From NCBI RefSeq assembly GCF_036880965.1, contig NZ_JBAJMV010000004.1:481305-545304 (forward strand): DNA of 64,000 bases, in the 5' to 3' direction. Origin of the DNA: JAUASW01 sp036880965 (GTDB lineage Bacteria > Pseudomonadota > Gammaproteobacteria > Burkholderiales > Burkholderiaceae_C). The notes beneath the pieces are model-generated. The model did not search any database. It was not told the origin of the DNA and was given only the letters and a program-made list of their open reading frames with translations. Positions 16,250-25,512 of the stretch are shown here, piece by piece (the stretch's first letter is position 1; each line of letters starts with the position of its first letter). A program made the position numbers and the translations under genes.

Positions 16250-17356
16250 ATGGAGCGCGTCGAGCTGGCAGCCTGGCTGCGCCTGCTCGAAACGCCGGGC
16301 CTGGGCCTGGCCCGCGCGCGCCAGCTGCTTGCGGCCTTCGGCTCCGCTGAAGCGCTTGTCGGCGCCAGCCCGGCCGCCTGGCGGGAAGTGCTGGGCGCCA
16401 AGGCCGCGGAGGTGCTGAGCCAGCCGCCTGATTCGCTGCCCGACCAGATCGATCGCACCATCGACTGGCTGGCCGCCGATCCGCGCCATCAACTGCTGAC
16501 CCTGGGCGACCCGGACTACCCGGAAGCGCTCCTGCAGACCGCCGACCCGCCTCTGCTGCTCTACATGAGTGGCCGGCGCGAGCTCCTGAACACCGAAGGC
16601 CTGGCCATCGTGGGCAGCCGCACGCCCACGCCCCAGGGCCGAGACAACGCGGCCAGCTTTGCGCGCGAGGTGAGCCGGGCCGGCTACTGCGTGGTGTCGG
16701 GCCTCGCGCTGGGCATCGACGGTGCCGCGCATGAAGCAGCCCTTTCCGGCCCGGGCTCGACACTGGCCGTACTCGGCACCGGCCTGGACCAGCTCTACCC
16801 CAGCCGGCACCAGGCCCTGGGCCGGCGTATCGAAGACGAGGGCTTGCTGGTGAGCGAGTACTCGCTGGGCACGCCGCCGCTGTCACCCAACTTCCCCCGG
16901 CGCAACCGGATCATCGCGGGCCTGAGTCGCGGCTGCCTGGTGGTGGAAGCTGCCCTGCGCTCGGGCTCGCTGATCACGGCCCGCCTGGCATCGGAAGCCG
17001 GGCGCGAGGTCTTCGCCATTCCCGGCTCCATCCATTCGCCGCTCGCACGCGGCTGCCACGAGCTGATACGACAAGGCGCGACCCTGGTGGAAAGCCCGGC
17101 CGAGCTGCTGGAAGCGCTGCGGCCCATTGTTGGCAAATCAAAGACCTTGCCCCTGGTTGCCGAAGATCCTGAACCGGGCGGCGAGCCTGGCCTCGTGCTG
17201 CAGGCACTGGGCCACGACCCAGTCACGCTGGATGCGCTGATCGCCCGCGGCGGCTGGCCCGCTGCCCAGTTGAACGCCCTGCTGCTGGAGCTCGAGCTGG
17301 AGGGTCTGGTGGCCCGGCTGCCGGGTCAGCTGTTCCAGCGCCGTCGGCGCGGCTGA
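16250..17356 (+). CDS. dprA: DNA-processing protein DprA (Smf)
   Basis: The 368-residue protein loads RecA onto incoming single-stranded DNA during natural transformation. The Rossmann-like core is clear: LAIVGSRTPTPQGRDNA, VSGLALGIDGAAHEAAL, AVLGTGLDQLYPSRH, FPRRNRIIAGLS and EAALRSGSLITARLASEAGREVFAIPGS. A C-terminal winged-helix domain (DPVTLDALIARGGWPAAQLN) follows. It lies downstream of the LysM gene and upstream of smg, a common betaproteobacterial order. Confidence 0.95.
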   Translation: MERVELAAWLRLLETPGLGLARARQLLAAFGSAEALVGASPAAWREVLGAKAAEVLSQPPDSLPDQIDRTIDWLAADPRHQLLTLGDPDYPEALLQTADPPLLLYMSGRRELLNTEGLAIVGSRTPTPQGRDNAASFAREVSRAGYCVVSGLALGIDGAAHEAALSGPGSTLAVLGTGLDQLYPSRHQALGRRIEDEGLLVSEYSLGTPPLSPNFPRRNRIIAGLSRGCLVVEAALRSGSLITARLASEAGREVFAIPGSIHSPLARGCHELIRQGATLVESPAELLEALRPIVGKSKTLPLVAEDPEPGGEPGLVLQALGHDPVTLDALIARGGWPAAQLNALLLELELEGLVARLPGQLFQRRRRG

Positions 17357-17417
17357 AGCGGGTCTTTGCTGGCCTTTTTGCCAGAGATGGCTTGGGGGCC
17401 TGCGTTATCATCCCGCC

Positions 17418-17870
17418 ATGTTTGACGTCCTGGTCTACCTGTACGAAACCTACTGGCGCCCTGACGCCTGCCCGGACCACGCACAACTGACGCGCAAGCT
17501 GTCCGCGGTTGGCTTCGAGACCGACGAAATCCAGGAAGCGCTGTCCTGGCTAGACGGCTTGTCGGGCGTCGCTGAGTCGCACCACGGCCAGCAAGGCGAG
17601 TTGAGCCTGCGGGTCTATTCGGTCGACGAGCTGGACCACCTGGGCGAGCCCTCGGTCGGCTTCATCAGTTTCCTTGAGTCGGCCGGCGTGCTGCCGCCGC
17701 CGATGCGCGAGATGGTGATAGACCGCGCCATGGCCATTCCCGGCGCACCCATGGACCTGGAAGACCTGAAGATCATCGTCCTGATGGTGTTCTGGAGCCT
17801 GGGCGAAGAGCCCGATGCGCTGATCCTGGACGAACTCTTCGTCGCGCCGGAAGACCGGCTGATCCATTGA
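17418..17870 (+). CDS. smg: Smg / DUF494 family protein
   Basis: The 150-residue protein matches the Smg (DUF494) family in length and in its opening MFDVLVYLYETYW and closing DALILDELFVAPEDRLIH. The family is found beside dprA in many beta- and gammaproteobacteria, and its biochemical role is not settled. The 61-bp gap after dprA suggests co-transcription. Confidence 0.92.
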   Translation: MFDVLVYLYETYWRPDACPDHAQLTRKLSAVGFETDEIQEALSWLDGLSGVAESHHGQQGELSLRVYSVDELDHLGEPSVGFISFLESAGVLPPPMREMVIDRAMAIPGAPMDLEDLKIIVLMVFWSLGEEPDALILDELFVAPEDRLIH

Positions 17871-17894
17871 GCACAAGACGCTTGCGCAAACAAC

Positions 17895-17916
17895 AAGGCC
17901 GCTTTTCAGCGGCCTT
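17895..17916. terminator. Bidirectional terminator between smg and the DUF1631 gene
   Basis: A perfect 9-bp stem (aaggccgct with agcggcctt, 4-base loop) lies between two convergent genes. T residues follow on the plus strand and a shorter T-rich stretch on the minus strand. Confidence 0.8.
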
Positions 17917-17937
17917 TGTCATTGTTGCATTGCGGGC

Positions 17938-20316
17938 TTAGTTCAGGAGACGGCTCGGGTCGACGTCGAGCTTGGCCAGCGCATTGCGAGTGGCCTTGAC
18001 GGTGAGCGCTTCATCCTGCGCCGGCAACAACAAGCCCGCCTGCAGGAAAGCCGCCAGCCGCGCCTGCTGGAACAGCACGCCGCGGCCATTGGGCGAGACG
18101 AACAGCACCATATTGCGGCGATTGCCGCGCCAGGCGAGCTGCACCGCCTCGTTGCGGCCGCGGTAGTCCAGCATGTACCAGCCGCCGACCTGCAGCTCCT
18201 TGGCCCAGGCCAGCATGGCCGGCGTCGGCGCCGAGCCGCCTTCGGCCACCACTTCCAGGCCTTCGGTTTCGTGGCCGGAGAGGTCGCGCATCAGCGTGTC
18301 GTTGATCTCCACACCCTCCGCCTCGGGCAGCATCGCTTCCAGCGTCTCGAGCTGGTCCATCAGGTCGTCCAGGCGCTCGCGCGGAATTGCCGCGGCCTTG
18401 GCCGTGAAGGCGGCGGCCAGCGAGTTGTTGAGCGAGCGGATGTGGTCATCCTGCTTCTCGGCCTGAAGGCCTGCGTGGCCCATGCCGTCGCGCAGCGTCT
18501 TGAGGAGCGGCGGCAGGCGACGGATCACCTCGGCCCGTTCCTCACGGGAGACCTTGGCGCTGGCGGACCAGATCAGGTCGGCCGCGGCGCGCTTCATTTG
18601 GCGGGTGACCTCGGCCTGCGCGCCCGAACGCACGGCGGTCACCGCCAGCACGTCGGCCCAGACCTGGAACAGGAACTGGCGCACGCCGTCCTGCACCGGC
18701 ACCTCGTTGAGCATCTTGCGCAGCTCGATGGTGTACTGGATCGCCATCGTCTCGCGCTGTTCGACCTGCTGGGCCAGCGAGACGCCCTTGGCCGAGGCCT
18801 GGTTCTCTTTCTCGAAATACTGCTCGAGGAATTTCTCGAACTCGGTCAGCACGGTCTGGAAGACGCGCCGGCCGGTGTCTGGATAGGCCTCGACCACCTG
18901 CACGATGCGCTTGATCTCGCGCTCCAGGCTTTCGCTGCCCGAGGCACCGGAGAAACCCATCACGCAGGCGCCCATGCGGTCGATCAGGCGGCGGGCCGGA
19001 TGATCGGCTTCGGCGAAGAATTCGGGCTCGCCGACCGCGACGCGCAGCACCGGCATCTGCAGCCGGGCGAACCAGACCCGCACGGCGGCCGGGATGCGCT
19101 CTTCGGTCAGGATGCTCTGGAACATCATGGCCACGATCTCGATCGTGGCGCGCTCGGCCGGCGAATCGGCGGCCTGCTTGAGGACCTGCTTGAAGGCCTG
19201 GTTGCGGACCTTGAGCTCGTCCAGCACCTGCGGCGCTGGCGCCTCGGCCGGTGGCAGGCCACCCGCCACTGTCTTGCCGCCGCGCTTGGGCGGTTCGGGG
19301 CGACGCACCAGGGCGTCCTGTGCCCGGTTGATTGCTGCGTTCAGGCGGGCCGAGGGTGGGGCATGCTGCACCGCGGTGCCCCCGTCTCCGCCGCCCATCA
19401 CGGTCGCGGCAAAGGCGGGCACCTGCCGGCCGACGATACGCTGCAATTGCGCAAGCACCTCGGCGGCCTGGGCGCTGTAGGGGCTCAGCGCGGCCTGGTC
19501 GGTGGCGACCGGGCGGGCCATGTAGCGGGTCTGCTCACCCGCGGAGCTGCCGGTATCCAGGTTGGTCGGGCTGCCGGTGCTGGTCACCACGCCACTGCTG
19601 CTGTTGCCCGTGTTGCCGACCACCACCACGCCGCTGGCCAGTGCAGCCAGCAGGGCGCCCTGGCGGGCCTCGGGTGAGCGGCGGATGAAGGGTCGCAGGT
19701 CGACCTCGGGCATCACCTGGCGCTCGACCAGCCAGTGATTGACCTCGTGATAGGCCTCGCTGACCAGGTGCGCGAACTCCTCGTGCAGCACCGCCTGGAA
19801 CAGCGACCATTCGCTCGGGCCGAGGCCGCTGCTGTGCCAGGTGTCCAGCACCATCGCGGCCAAGGCCGGCGCGCGCAGCAGGTCGTGCGGCGGGAGTTCA
19901 TCGCTCTGATCGAGCACGTTGAAGCGCGTGCGCAGATCGGTGAACTCCCAGGAGGCCCGGTCCATGATGGCCAGGGCCAGGCGCGAGCTGGTGATCTCGC
20001 GCTCGATGATCTTGTCTTCAACCAGGGTCAGTCGCCCCGGCGACGTGATGGCAGTATGCACATCGCCAGCACCCGGCAGCGCGGCCTGGCGCAGGGCCTG
20101 TATCAGGGTGGCCTGCCAGAGCGGGCCCAGCTTGATCCAGGCGCCAACGCCCTCTTTGCGTGCCTGGGCCACGTTGTACTCTGCGGCCATCAGCAGCAGC
20201 TGGCGCGCGGCCTCGCTGAGCGAGTGCACCAGCGCCGGCACACCACGCAGCACGGCCTCCAGATAGACCCGCCGCGCGTGCGCTGCCAGTGCCGTGCTGC
20301 GGGCGGTGTCTGTCAT
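17938..20316 (-). CDS. DUF1631 family protein
   Basis: This large 792-residue cytoplasmic protein belongs to the DUF1631 family, judged by length and segments such as TAHARRVYLEAVLRG-like opening, REITSSRLALAIMDRASWEF, FARLQMPVLRVAVGEPEFF and a C-terminal WYMLDYRGRNEAVQLAWRG. The C-terminal part (about residues 680-760) could be a small beta-barrel, similar to PilZ-type ligand-binding folds; that is inference. No signal peptide or membrane segment. A Gly/Ser/Thr-rich linker lies near residues 230-260. It converges with smg and precedes nothing on its strand until the terminator. Confidence 0.8.
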   Translation of the reverse strand: MTDTARSTALAAHARRVYLEAVLRGVPALVHSLSEAARQLLLMAAEYNVAQARKEGVGAWIKLGPLWQATLIQALRQAALPGAGDVHTAITSPGRLTLVEDKIIEREITSSRLALAIMDRASWEFTDLRTRFNVLDQSDELPPHDLLRAPALAAMVLDTWHSSGLGPSEWSLFQAVLHEEFAHLVSEAYHEVNHWLVERQVMPEVDLRPFIRRSPEARQGALLAALASGVVVVGNTGNSSSGVVTSTGSPTNLDTGSSAGEQTRYMARPVATDQAALSPYSAQAAEVLAQLQRIVGRQVPAFAATVMGGGDGGTAVQHAPPSARLNAAINRAQDALVRRPEPPKRGGKTVAGGLPPAEAPAPQVLDELKVRNQAFKQVLKQAADSPAERATIEIVAMMFQSILTEERIPAAVRVWFARLQMPVLRVAVGEPEFFAEADHPARRLIDRMGACVMGFSGASGSESLEREIKRIVQVVEAYPDTGRRVFQTVLTEFEKFLEQYFEKENQASAKGVSLAQQVEQRETMAIQYTIELRKMLNEVPVQDGVRQFLFQVWADVLAVTAVRSGAQAEVTRQMKRAAADLIWSASAKVSREERAEVIRRLPPLLKTLRDGMGHAGLQAEKQDDHIRSLNNSLAAAFTAKAAAIPRERLDDLMDQLETLEAMLPEAEGVEINDTLMRDLSGHETEGLEVVAEGGSAPTPAMLAWAKELQVGGWYMLDYRGRNEAVQLAWRGNRRNMVLFVSPNGRGVLFQQARLAAFLQAGLLLPAQDEALTVKATRNALAKLDVDPSRLLN

Positions 20317-20360
20317 GGCGTGAGTAAGGGCTGCTGCTCGAAGTTGCTACTGACCTGACT

Positions 20361-21395
20361 CTATACCACCGCTCCAGCGTTCGGATCGTCGGGATCTTCC
20401 TTGTTGCCACTGGTGGTCTTGATCAGATCCTCGCGCTTGACGCCCAGCCACATCGCGATGGCAGCGGCAACGAACACCGATGAATAGATGCCGAACAAGA
20501 TGCCGATGGTCAGCGCGACGGCAAAATAGTGCAGGGTCTGGCCACCGAACAGCAGCATCGAAAGCACCATCAATTGGGTACTGCCGTGGGTGATGATCGT
20601 GCGGCTCATCGTGCTGGTGATCGCGTGATCGATCACCTCGTGAGTGTTCAGCTTGCGGTACTTGCGGAAGGCTTCGCGCACCCGGTCGAAAATCACCACC
20701 GATTCGTTCACCGAGTAGCCCAGCACCGCCAGCACCGCCGCCAGCACCGAGAGCGAGAACTCCCACTGGAAGAAGGCGAAAAAGCCCAGGATGATGACCA
20801 CGTCGTGCAGGTTGGCGATGATGCCGGCCACTGCGAACTTCCACTCGAAGCGGAAGGCCAGGTAGATCATGATGCCGATGACGGTGAAGGCCAGGGCCTT
20901 GGCCGCATCCTGCGTCAGCTCGTCACCGACCGCCGGGCCAACCACTTCGCTGCGCGAGAGCTTGATCGGCTCAGCCGTGCCGGCCATGCAGACCTGCTTG
21001 CTGATGGGCTCGCCCTTGTCGCTGATCGTGTCGCGTTGCGAGATCGTGCCGGACTCGGCCTTGCACAGCTCGGTGAACACCTTGCCCACCAGCTCGGTCT
21101 GCTTGACGTCGCCGCGGATCGGCAGCTTGACCATCACGTCGCGCGAGGTGCCGAAGTTCTGCACCACGACTTCGCCCAGACCCATGGCCTCGACGGTCTG
21201 GCGGGTCTTCTCGACGTTGGCGCTCTGCGCGTACTCGACCTCGACCACCGTACCGCCGGTGAACTCGATCGAGACATGCAGGCCGCGCGTGGCCAGGAAG
21301 AACACCGCCAGCGCGAAGGTGAGGAAGGAGATCGCGTTGAAGATCAACGCGTGCTTCATGAACGGGATGTCCCGTTTGATGCGGAAAAGTTCCAT
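20361..21395 (-). CDS. secF: Protein translocase subunit SecF
   Basis: The 344-residue inner-membrane protein works with SecD to drive export by the Sec translocon using the proton motive force. It has an N-terminal membrane helix, a periplasmic domain starting VSIEFTGGTVVEV, then the conserved transmembrane region with DVVIILGFFAFFQ, GYSVNESVVIFDRVRE and TSMSRTIITH-like segments. A periplasmic stretch near residues 110-145 holds two Cys residues. It is 11 bp downstream of secD. Confidence 0.96.
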   Translation of the reverse strand: MELFRIKRDIPFMKHALIFNAISFLTFALAVFFLATRGLHVSIEFTGGTVVEVEYAQSANVEKTRQTVEAMGLGEVVVQNFGTSRDVMVKLPIRGDVKQTELVGKVFTELCKAESGTISQRDTISDKGEPISKQVCMAGTAEPIKLSRSEVVGPAVGDELTQDAAKALAFTVIGIMIYLAFRFEWKFAVAGIIANLHDVVIILGFFAFFQWEFSLSVLAAVLAVLGYSVNESVVIFDRVREAFRKYRKLNTHEVIDHAITSTMSRTIITHGSTQLMVLSMLLFGGQTLHYFAVALTIGILFGIYSSVFVAAAIAMWLGVKREDLIKTTSGNKEDPDDPNAGAVV

Positions 21396-21406
21396 GACTT
21401 GTTTCC

Positions 21407-23260
21407 TCAGGCTTCCGGCGTGGCGGCGGGGACGTTGCCGTCAGGGCGCCAGACGGTGCCGATCGAGACCGACTTGAGCTTCTTCTGGCGGCCGTACCAG
21501 AGGTTCACCAGGCCGCGCGAGAACACGACGGAGGAGAACATCGAGGTCAGGATGCCCAGGCAGTGGACGACGGCGAAGCCCTTGACCGGGCCGGAGCCGA
21601 AGGCCAGCAGGGCCACACCGGCGATCAGCGTGGTGACGTTGGAGTCCAGGATGGTGGCGAAGGCCCGCTCATAGCCGGCAAAGATGGCCACCTGCGGCGA
21701 GGCGCCCGCTCGCAATTCCTCTCGCACCCGCTCGTTGATCAGCACGTTCGAGTCAATGGCCATGCCCAGCACCAGGGCAATGGCGGCCATGCCCGGCAGG
21801 CTCAAGGTGGCCTGCAGCATCGACAGCATCGCCACCAGCAGCAGCAGGTTGAAAGCCAGCGCCAGCGAAGAGAACACGCCGAACAGCATGTAGTAGATGC
21901 ACATGAAGGCGGCCACCGCCACAAAGCCCCACAGCACCGAGTTGAAGCCCTTGGCAATGTTCTCGGCACCCAGCGTCGGGCCGATGGTGCGCTCCTCGAT
22001 GATGTCCATCGGCGCGGCCAGCGAGCCGGCGCGTGTCAGCAGCGCCAGGTCGGCGGTCTGCTCGGCGGTGAAGTTGCCGGTGATCTGGAAATCGGAACCC
22101 AGCTCGCTGTTGATGTTGGCGACCGAGACAGCTTCGCCCTTGCCCTTCTCGTACAGGACGATGGCCATGGGCTTGTTGATGTTGTCGCGACTCATCGCCT
22201 TCATCGCACGCCCGCCGGCATCGTCCAGCCGGATGCCCACGGAGGGGCGCTGGTTCTGGTCGAACTGGGCGTTGGCGGTCTGCACTCGGTCGCCGGTCAC
22301 GTAGACCTCACGCTTGAGGCCCACCGGCTTGGTCGTGCCGTCGCGCAGCCGCTCCATCACGACTTCGGGCGCGCCTTCCACGTCGGTCACCAGGCGGAAC
22401 TGCAGCGTGGCCGTGCGGCCGATGATGTCCTTGGCCTTTGCCGTGTCTTGAACACCAGGCAATTGCACCACGATGCGGTCGGCACCCTGCTGCTGGATCA
22501 CGGGCTCGGCAACGCCCAGCTCATTGACCCGGTTGTGCAGCGTGGTGATGTTCTGCTTCAGCGCATTGTCCTGGGCCGCCGTGGCGGCGGCTGGCGTCAG
22601 CGCGCCGACCAGTTGCAGGTCTTCACCGGCCTCGCGGGGCGTCCACTGCACCTCGGTCATCTTGTCGCGCAGCAAGCCCTGGGCCTGCTCGCGCAGCGCG
22701 GCTTCACGGAAATTGATCACCACCAGATTGCCGTCACGGTTGATGCCGGCATGACGGATGCTCTTGTCGCGCAGCATGCTGCGCACGTCACCGGTCAGCG
22801 CATCGGCCTTCTTGGTCAGCACCGACTTCATGTCGACCTGCATCAGGAAGTGAACGCCGCCACGCAGGTCCAGGCCCAGATACATCGGGAAGGCGTGCAG
22901 GCTGGACAGCCAGGCCGGCGAACGCGAAACCAGGTTCAGCGCGACGATGTAGCTCGGGTTGCTGGCGTCAGGGTTGAGCGCCTTGCTCAGCACATCCTTG
23001 GCCTTGATCTGGGTGTCGGTGTCGGAGAAGCGCGCGCGCACCGAGGCGCCCTCGAAATGCACGAAGTCCGGCTTCAGGCCGGCTTCCGCCAGCGCCTTCT
23101 CGACCCGGCTGCTGACTTCCGACGTGACTTTGACAGTGACCTTGCCACTGGACACCTGCACGGCAGGCGCCTCGCCGAAGAAATTCGGCAAGGTATAGAT
23201 GGAGCCGATCAGCAGCGCGACGATGAGCATCGCGTACTTCCACAGCGGATAACGATTCAT
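21407..23260 (-). CDS. secD: Protein translocase subunit SecD
   Basis: The 617-residue partner of SecF carries a large periplasmic domain between transmembrane segments 1 and 2. The opening MNRYPLWKYAMLIVALLIGS, LGLDLRGGVHFLMQVD, VVQLPGVQDTAKAKDIIGRT and the conserved LALVLGMAIDSNVLINERVRE-type region (split here as IALVLGMAIDSNVLINERVR) identify it. Length matches proteobacterial SecD. It lies between yajC and secF as in the standard yajC-secD-secF operon. Confidence 0.97.
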   Translation of the reverse strand: MNRYPLWKYAMLIVALLIGSIYTLPNFFGEAPAVQVSSGKVTVKVTSEVSSRVEKALAEAGLKPDFVHFEGASVRARFSDTDTQIKAKDVLSKALNPDASNPSYIVALNLVSRSPAWLSSLHAFPMYLGLDLRGGVHFLMQVDMKSVLTKKADALTGDVRSMLRDKSIRHAGINRDGNLVVINFREAALREQAQGLLRDKMTEVQWTPREAGEDLQLVGALTPAAATAAQDNALKQNITTLHNRVNELGVAEPVIQQQGADRIVVQLPGVQDTAKAKDIIGRTATLQFRLVTDVEGAPEVVMERLRDGTTKPVGLKREVYVTGDRVQTANAQFDQNQRPSVGIRLDDAGGRAMKAMSRDNINKPMAIVLYEKGKGEAVSVANINSELGSDFQITGNFTAEQTADLALLTRAGSLAAPMDIIEERTIGPTLGAENIAKGFNSVLWGFVAVAAFMCIYYMLFGVFSSLALAFNLLLLVAMLSMLQATLSLPGMAAIALVLGMAIDSNVLINERVREELRAGASPQVAIFAGYERAFATILDSNVTTLIAGVALLAFGSGPVKGFAVVHCLGILTSMFSSVVFSRGLVNLWYGRQKKLKSVSIGTVWRPDGNVPAATPEA

Positions 23261-23369
23261 GGTGACGTCCTCTCAAGGGACTGAAACAGGGCCCGGTGTC
23301 ATGGCAGGCAGGGGCCGGGCCGGTCAGGGCCCGCCCGAACCGGCCGGGCGGTGGCGCCAAGACTGCGGC

Positions 23370-23687
23370 TTACTTGACCGTGCCCTTGGGCAGCACCTGC
23401 ACGACGGCCGAACGCTGCACTTGCAGCTCGACGCCGCTGGCGACTTCCAGGGTCAGAATGGATTCGTTGATCTTGCTGATCTTGCCCAGCAGGCCGCCGG
23501 AGGTGACGACCTCGTCGCCCTTGGCGATCGCCTCGATCATGGCCTTGTGTTCCTTCTGGCGCTTCATTTGCGGCCGGATCATCACGAAGTACAGCACCAC
23601 GAACATGGCACCCATCAGGATGAACTGCGAATAGCCCGGATCTGCAGGAGCTGTAGCCGCTTGAGCGAAGGCGTTGGAGATAAACAC
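23370..23687 (-). CDS. yajC: Sec translocon accessory protein YajC
   Basis: The 105-residue protein has one membrane helix (QFILMGAMFVVLYFVMIRPQ) and a small cytoplasmic domain with GDEVVTSGGLLGKI, the YajC signature. I place the start at a GTG at 23687 (reading FISNAFAQAATAP after the initiator), because an aggaaa ribosome-binding site lies about 6 bases upstream and the family starts there. It heads yajC-secD-secF. The tgt/queA genes often found upstream are not here; a plus-strand catabolic operon diverges instead. Confidence 0.93.
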   Translation of the reverse strand: MFISNAFAQAATAPADPGYSQFILMGAMFVVLYFVMIRPQMKRQKEHKAMIEAIAKGDEVVTSGGLLGKISKINESILTLEVASGVELQVQRSAVVQVLPKGTVK

Positions 23688-23869
23688 GTCGATTTCCTTT
23701 GTACGGTGCCCGGTGCGCATCATTCGGGCAGGCCAAGACCTGCCATGCGCGGGCAGAAGAACGGCGGATTGTAAGCGTCCGACCGGTGCACCCCACCCCG
23801 GCACAAGCACCGAGGCACAAGCGCAGGGGTCGCGGCACTTGCCAGCGCGCCAGATGTGGTTGACAAGCG

Positions 23870-23902
23870 GCAAATGCAACAATATCCTTTAAATATATTT
23901 GC
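23870..23902. promoter_or_regulatory. Possible operator upstream of the hydroxyproline operon
   Basis: An AT-rich stretch, unusual in this GC-rich DNA, lies just before the first gene. It is bounded by an inverted repeat, gcaaat (23870-23875) and atttgc (23897-23902), with an inner aatat/atatt pair. Its position suits a promoter or the binding site of the GntR regulator encoded at 24850. This is inference. Confidence 0.35.
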
Positions 23903-23919
23903 AGAATACTTGGAGCCAA

Positions 23920-24840
23920 ATGATGAACACTCCCCTGCCCCGCTGGACCGGCGTCTACCCGGCCGTCACCACCAAATTCCATGCCGACGAGTCGCTGGAC
24001 ATCGCCGAGATGGAGCGCCACTTTGATTTCCAGATCCGGGCCGGCGTGCACGGCCTGGTCACCTGCGGCTCGCTCGGCGAGGCCAGCACGTTGACGCTGG
24101 AGGAAAAGCTGGAGGTCGCCGCCACCGCGCTGCGCGTCTCCGAGGGCCGCGTGCCGGTGCTGGCCAATGTTTCGGAGCTGTCCACCCGCGAGGCACTGCG
24201 CTATGTGGAAGGCGCCGCCAAGATCGGCGTGAATGGCCTGATGCTGATGCCGGCGCTGCTCTACGGCGCCGACGCGGCCGAAGCCAAGGCCAATGTGCGC
24301 ACGATTGCCGAGGCTGCCCAGTTGCCGGTGATGGTCTACAACAACCCGGTCTCCTACAAGGTGGACCTGAAGCCGGAAGACTTCGCCGAACTGGCCGACT
24401 GCCAATGGCTGGTCGCGATCAAGGAGTCCAGCGACAACATCCGCCGCATCACCGACCTGCGCAATGCCCTGGGCACGCGCTACCAGCTCTTCATCGGCGT
24501 GGACGACCTGGCCTTCGAAGGCCTGGCCCTCGGTTGCGACGGCCTGCTGGCCGGCCTGTGCGACGCCTTCCCGGCCGAGACCGTGGCGATTTACGACCTG
24601 ATGCAGGCCAAGCGCTACGACGAAGCCCTGAAGCTCTACCAGTGGTTCATGCCGCTGCTGCACCTCGACGTGCATGCCAAGCTGGTGCAGAACATCAAGC
24701 TGGCCGAAGCCATGGCCGGCGTGGGCAACGAGCATGTGCGCCGCCCGCGCCTGCCGCTCAGCGGCGTCGAGCGCGAGCGGGTCACGGCCATCATCCAGAA
24801 GGCGCTGGACACCCGCCCAGAGCTGCCAGCCCTGCGATGA
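23920..24840 (+). CDS. DapA-family lyase, probable 1-pyrroline-4-hydroxy-2-carboxylate deaminase
   Basis: The 306-residue protein is a class I aldolase of the dihydrodipicolinate synthase family. The Schiff-base lysine is Lys168 (VAIKESSDN) and the conserved tyrosine is Tyr140 (VMVYNNP); the GxxGE loop (TCGSLGEAST) is present. Next to a hydroxyproline epimerase and dehydrogenase genes, the likely substrate is 1-pyrroline-4-hydroxy-2-carboxylate, which is deaminated to alpha-ketoglutarate semialdehyde. I use the ATG at 23920 because a ggag site lies 4 bases upstream; a TTG at 23899 is also in frame. First gene of the operon. Confidence 0.85.
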   Translation: MMNTPLPRWTGVYPAVTTKFHADESLDIAEMERHFDFQIRAGVHGLVTCGSLGEASTLTLEEKLEVAATALRVSEGRVPVLANVSELSTREALRYVEGAAKIGVNGLMLMPALLYGADAAEAKANVRTIAEAAQLPVMVYNNPVSYKVDLKPEDFAELADCQWLVAIKESSDNIRRITDLRNALGTRYQLFIGVDDLAFEGLALGCDGLLAGLCDAFPAETVAIYDLMQAKRYDEALKLYQWFMPLLHLDVHAKLVQNIKLAEAMAGVGNEHVRRPRLPLSGVERERVTAIIQKALDTRPELPALR

Positions 24841-24849
24841 TCCGCACCC

Positions 24850-25506
24850 ATGACAGTTGACGCTCCCGAAGCAGACAAGCGCCGCGTGGCCGACCAGGCC
24901 TATGACGCCATCGAGGCCATGATTGCCACGCTGGTGCTGAGGCCGGGTGCGCCCATCGTCGAAGCCGAGCTGATTGAACGCACCGGCCTGGGCCGCACGC
25001 CCACGCGAGAGGCGCTGATGCGATTGGTGGCCAATGGCCTGATTGTCCAGCTGCCGCGGCGCGGCCTGCTGGTGAGCGACATCGCGCTGGCCGAGCATCT
25101 GGACCTGCTGGAAGCGCGCCGCGTGCTGGAGCGATTGATTGCCTCGACATCGGCTCGACGAGCAACGCCGCCGCAGAGGCAGGCCTTGCTCGAAGCAGCG
25201 GACGCGATGATGGCCACCGTGGCCGCCGACGATCTTGCCGCCTATATGCAGGCCGACCAGGGGCTGGACCGCATCAACCATGCTGCCTGCCGCAATCCAT
25301 TTGCGGTCGCCGCGGTCGTGCCCATGGTGATCCAGTGCCGGCGCTTCTGGTACGCCTACCAGCACCAGGGCGATATCGGCGAGGGCGCGCGCGGCCATCT
25401 GGCGCTGGCGCAGGCGATTGCGGCCGGCCAGCCCGAAGCTGCCGCGCAGGCGGCCGACGCCTTGATCGACTACCTGCGCCGCTTCGCGCAGCAGGTGATT
25501 GAGTAA
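24850..25506 (+). CDS. GntR-family (FCD) transcriptional regulator
   Basis: The 218-residue protein has an N-terminal winged helix (about residues 12-75, with LIERTGLGRTPTREALMRL as recognition region) and a C-terminal all-helical FCD ligand domain (LDLLEARRVLERL, HAACRNPFAV, GHLALAQAIAAGQ). FCD regulators usually bind organic acids or amino-acid-derived metabolites. It is the second gene of the hydroxyproline operon, 9 bp after the lyase gene, so it is probably a local, self-regulating repressor. Confidence 0.9.
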   Translation: MTVDAPEADKRRVADQAYDAIEAMIATLVLRPGAPIVEAELIERTGLGRTPTREALMRLVANGLIVQLPRRGLLVSDIALAEHLDLLEARRVLERLIASTSARRATPPQRQALLEAADAMMATVAADDLAAYMQADQGLDRINHAACRNPFAVAAVVPMVIQCRRFWYAYQHQGDIGEGARGHLALAQAIAAGQPEAAAQAADALIDYLRRFAQQVIE

Positions 25507-25512
25507 ACAGCC

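Noticed and set aside
14877..16886. Minus-strand open frame of 669 codons opposite the LysM gene and dprA
   Set aside because: Antisense shadow; no domain seen, Arg/Ala/Pro-rich composition.
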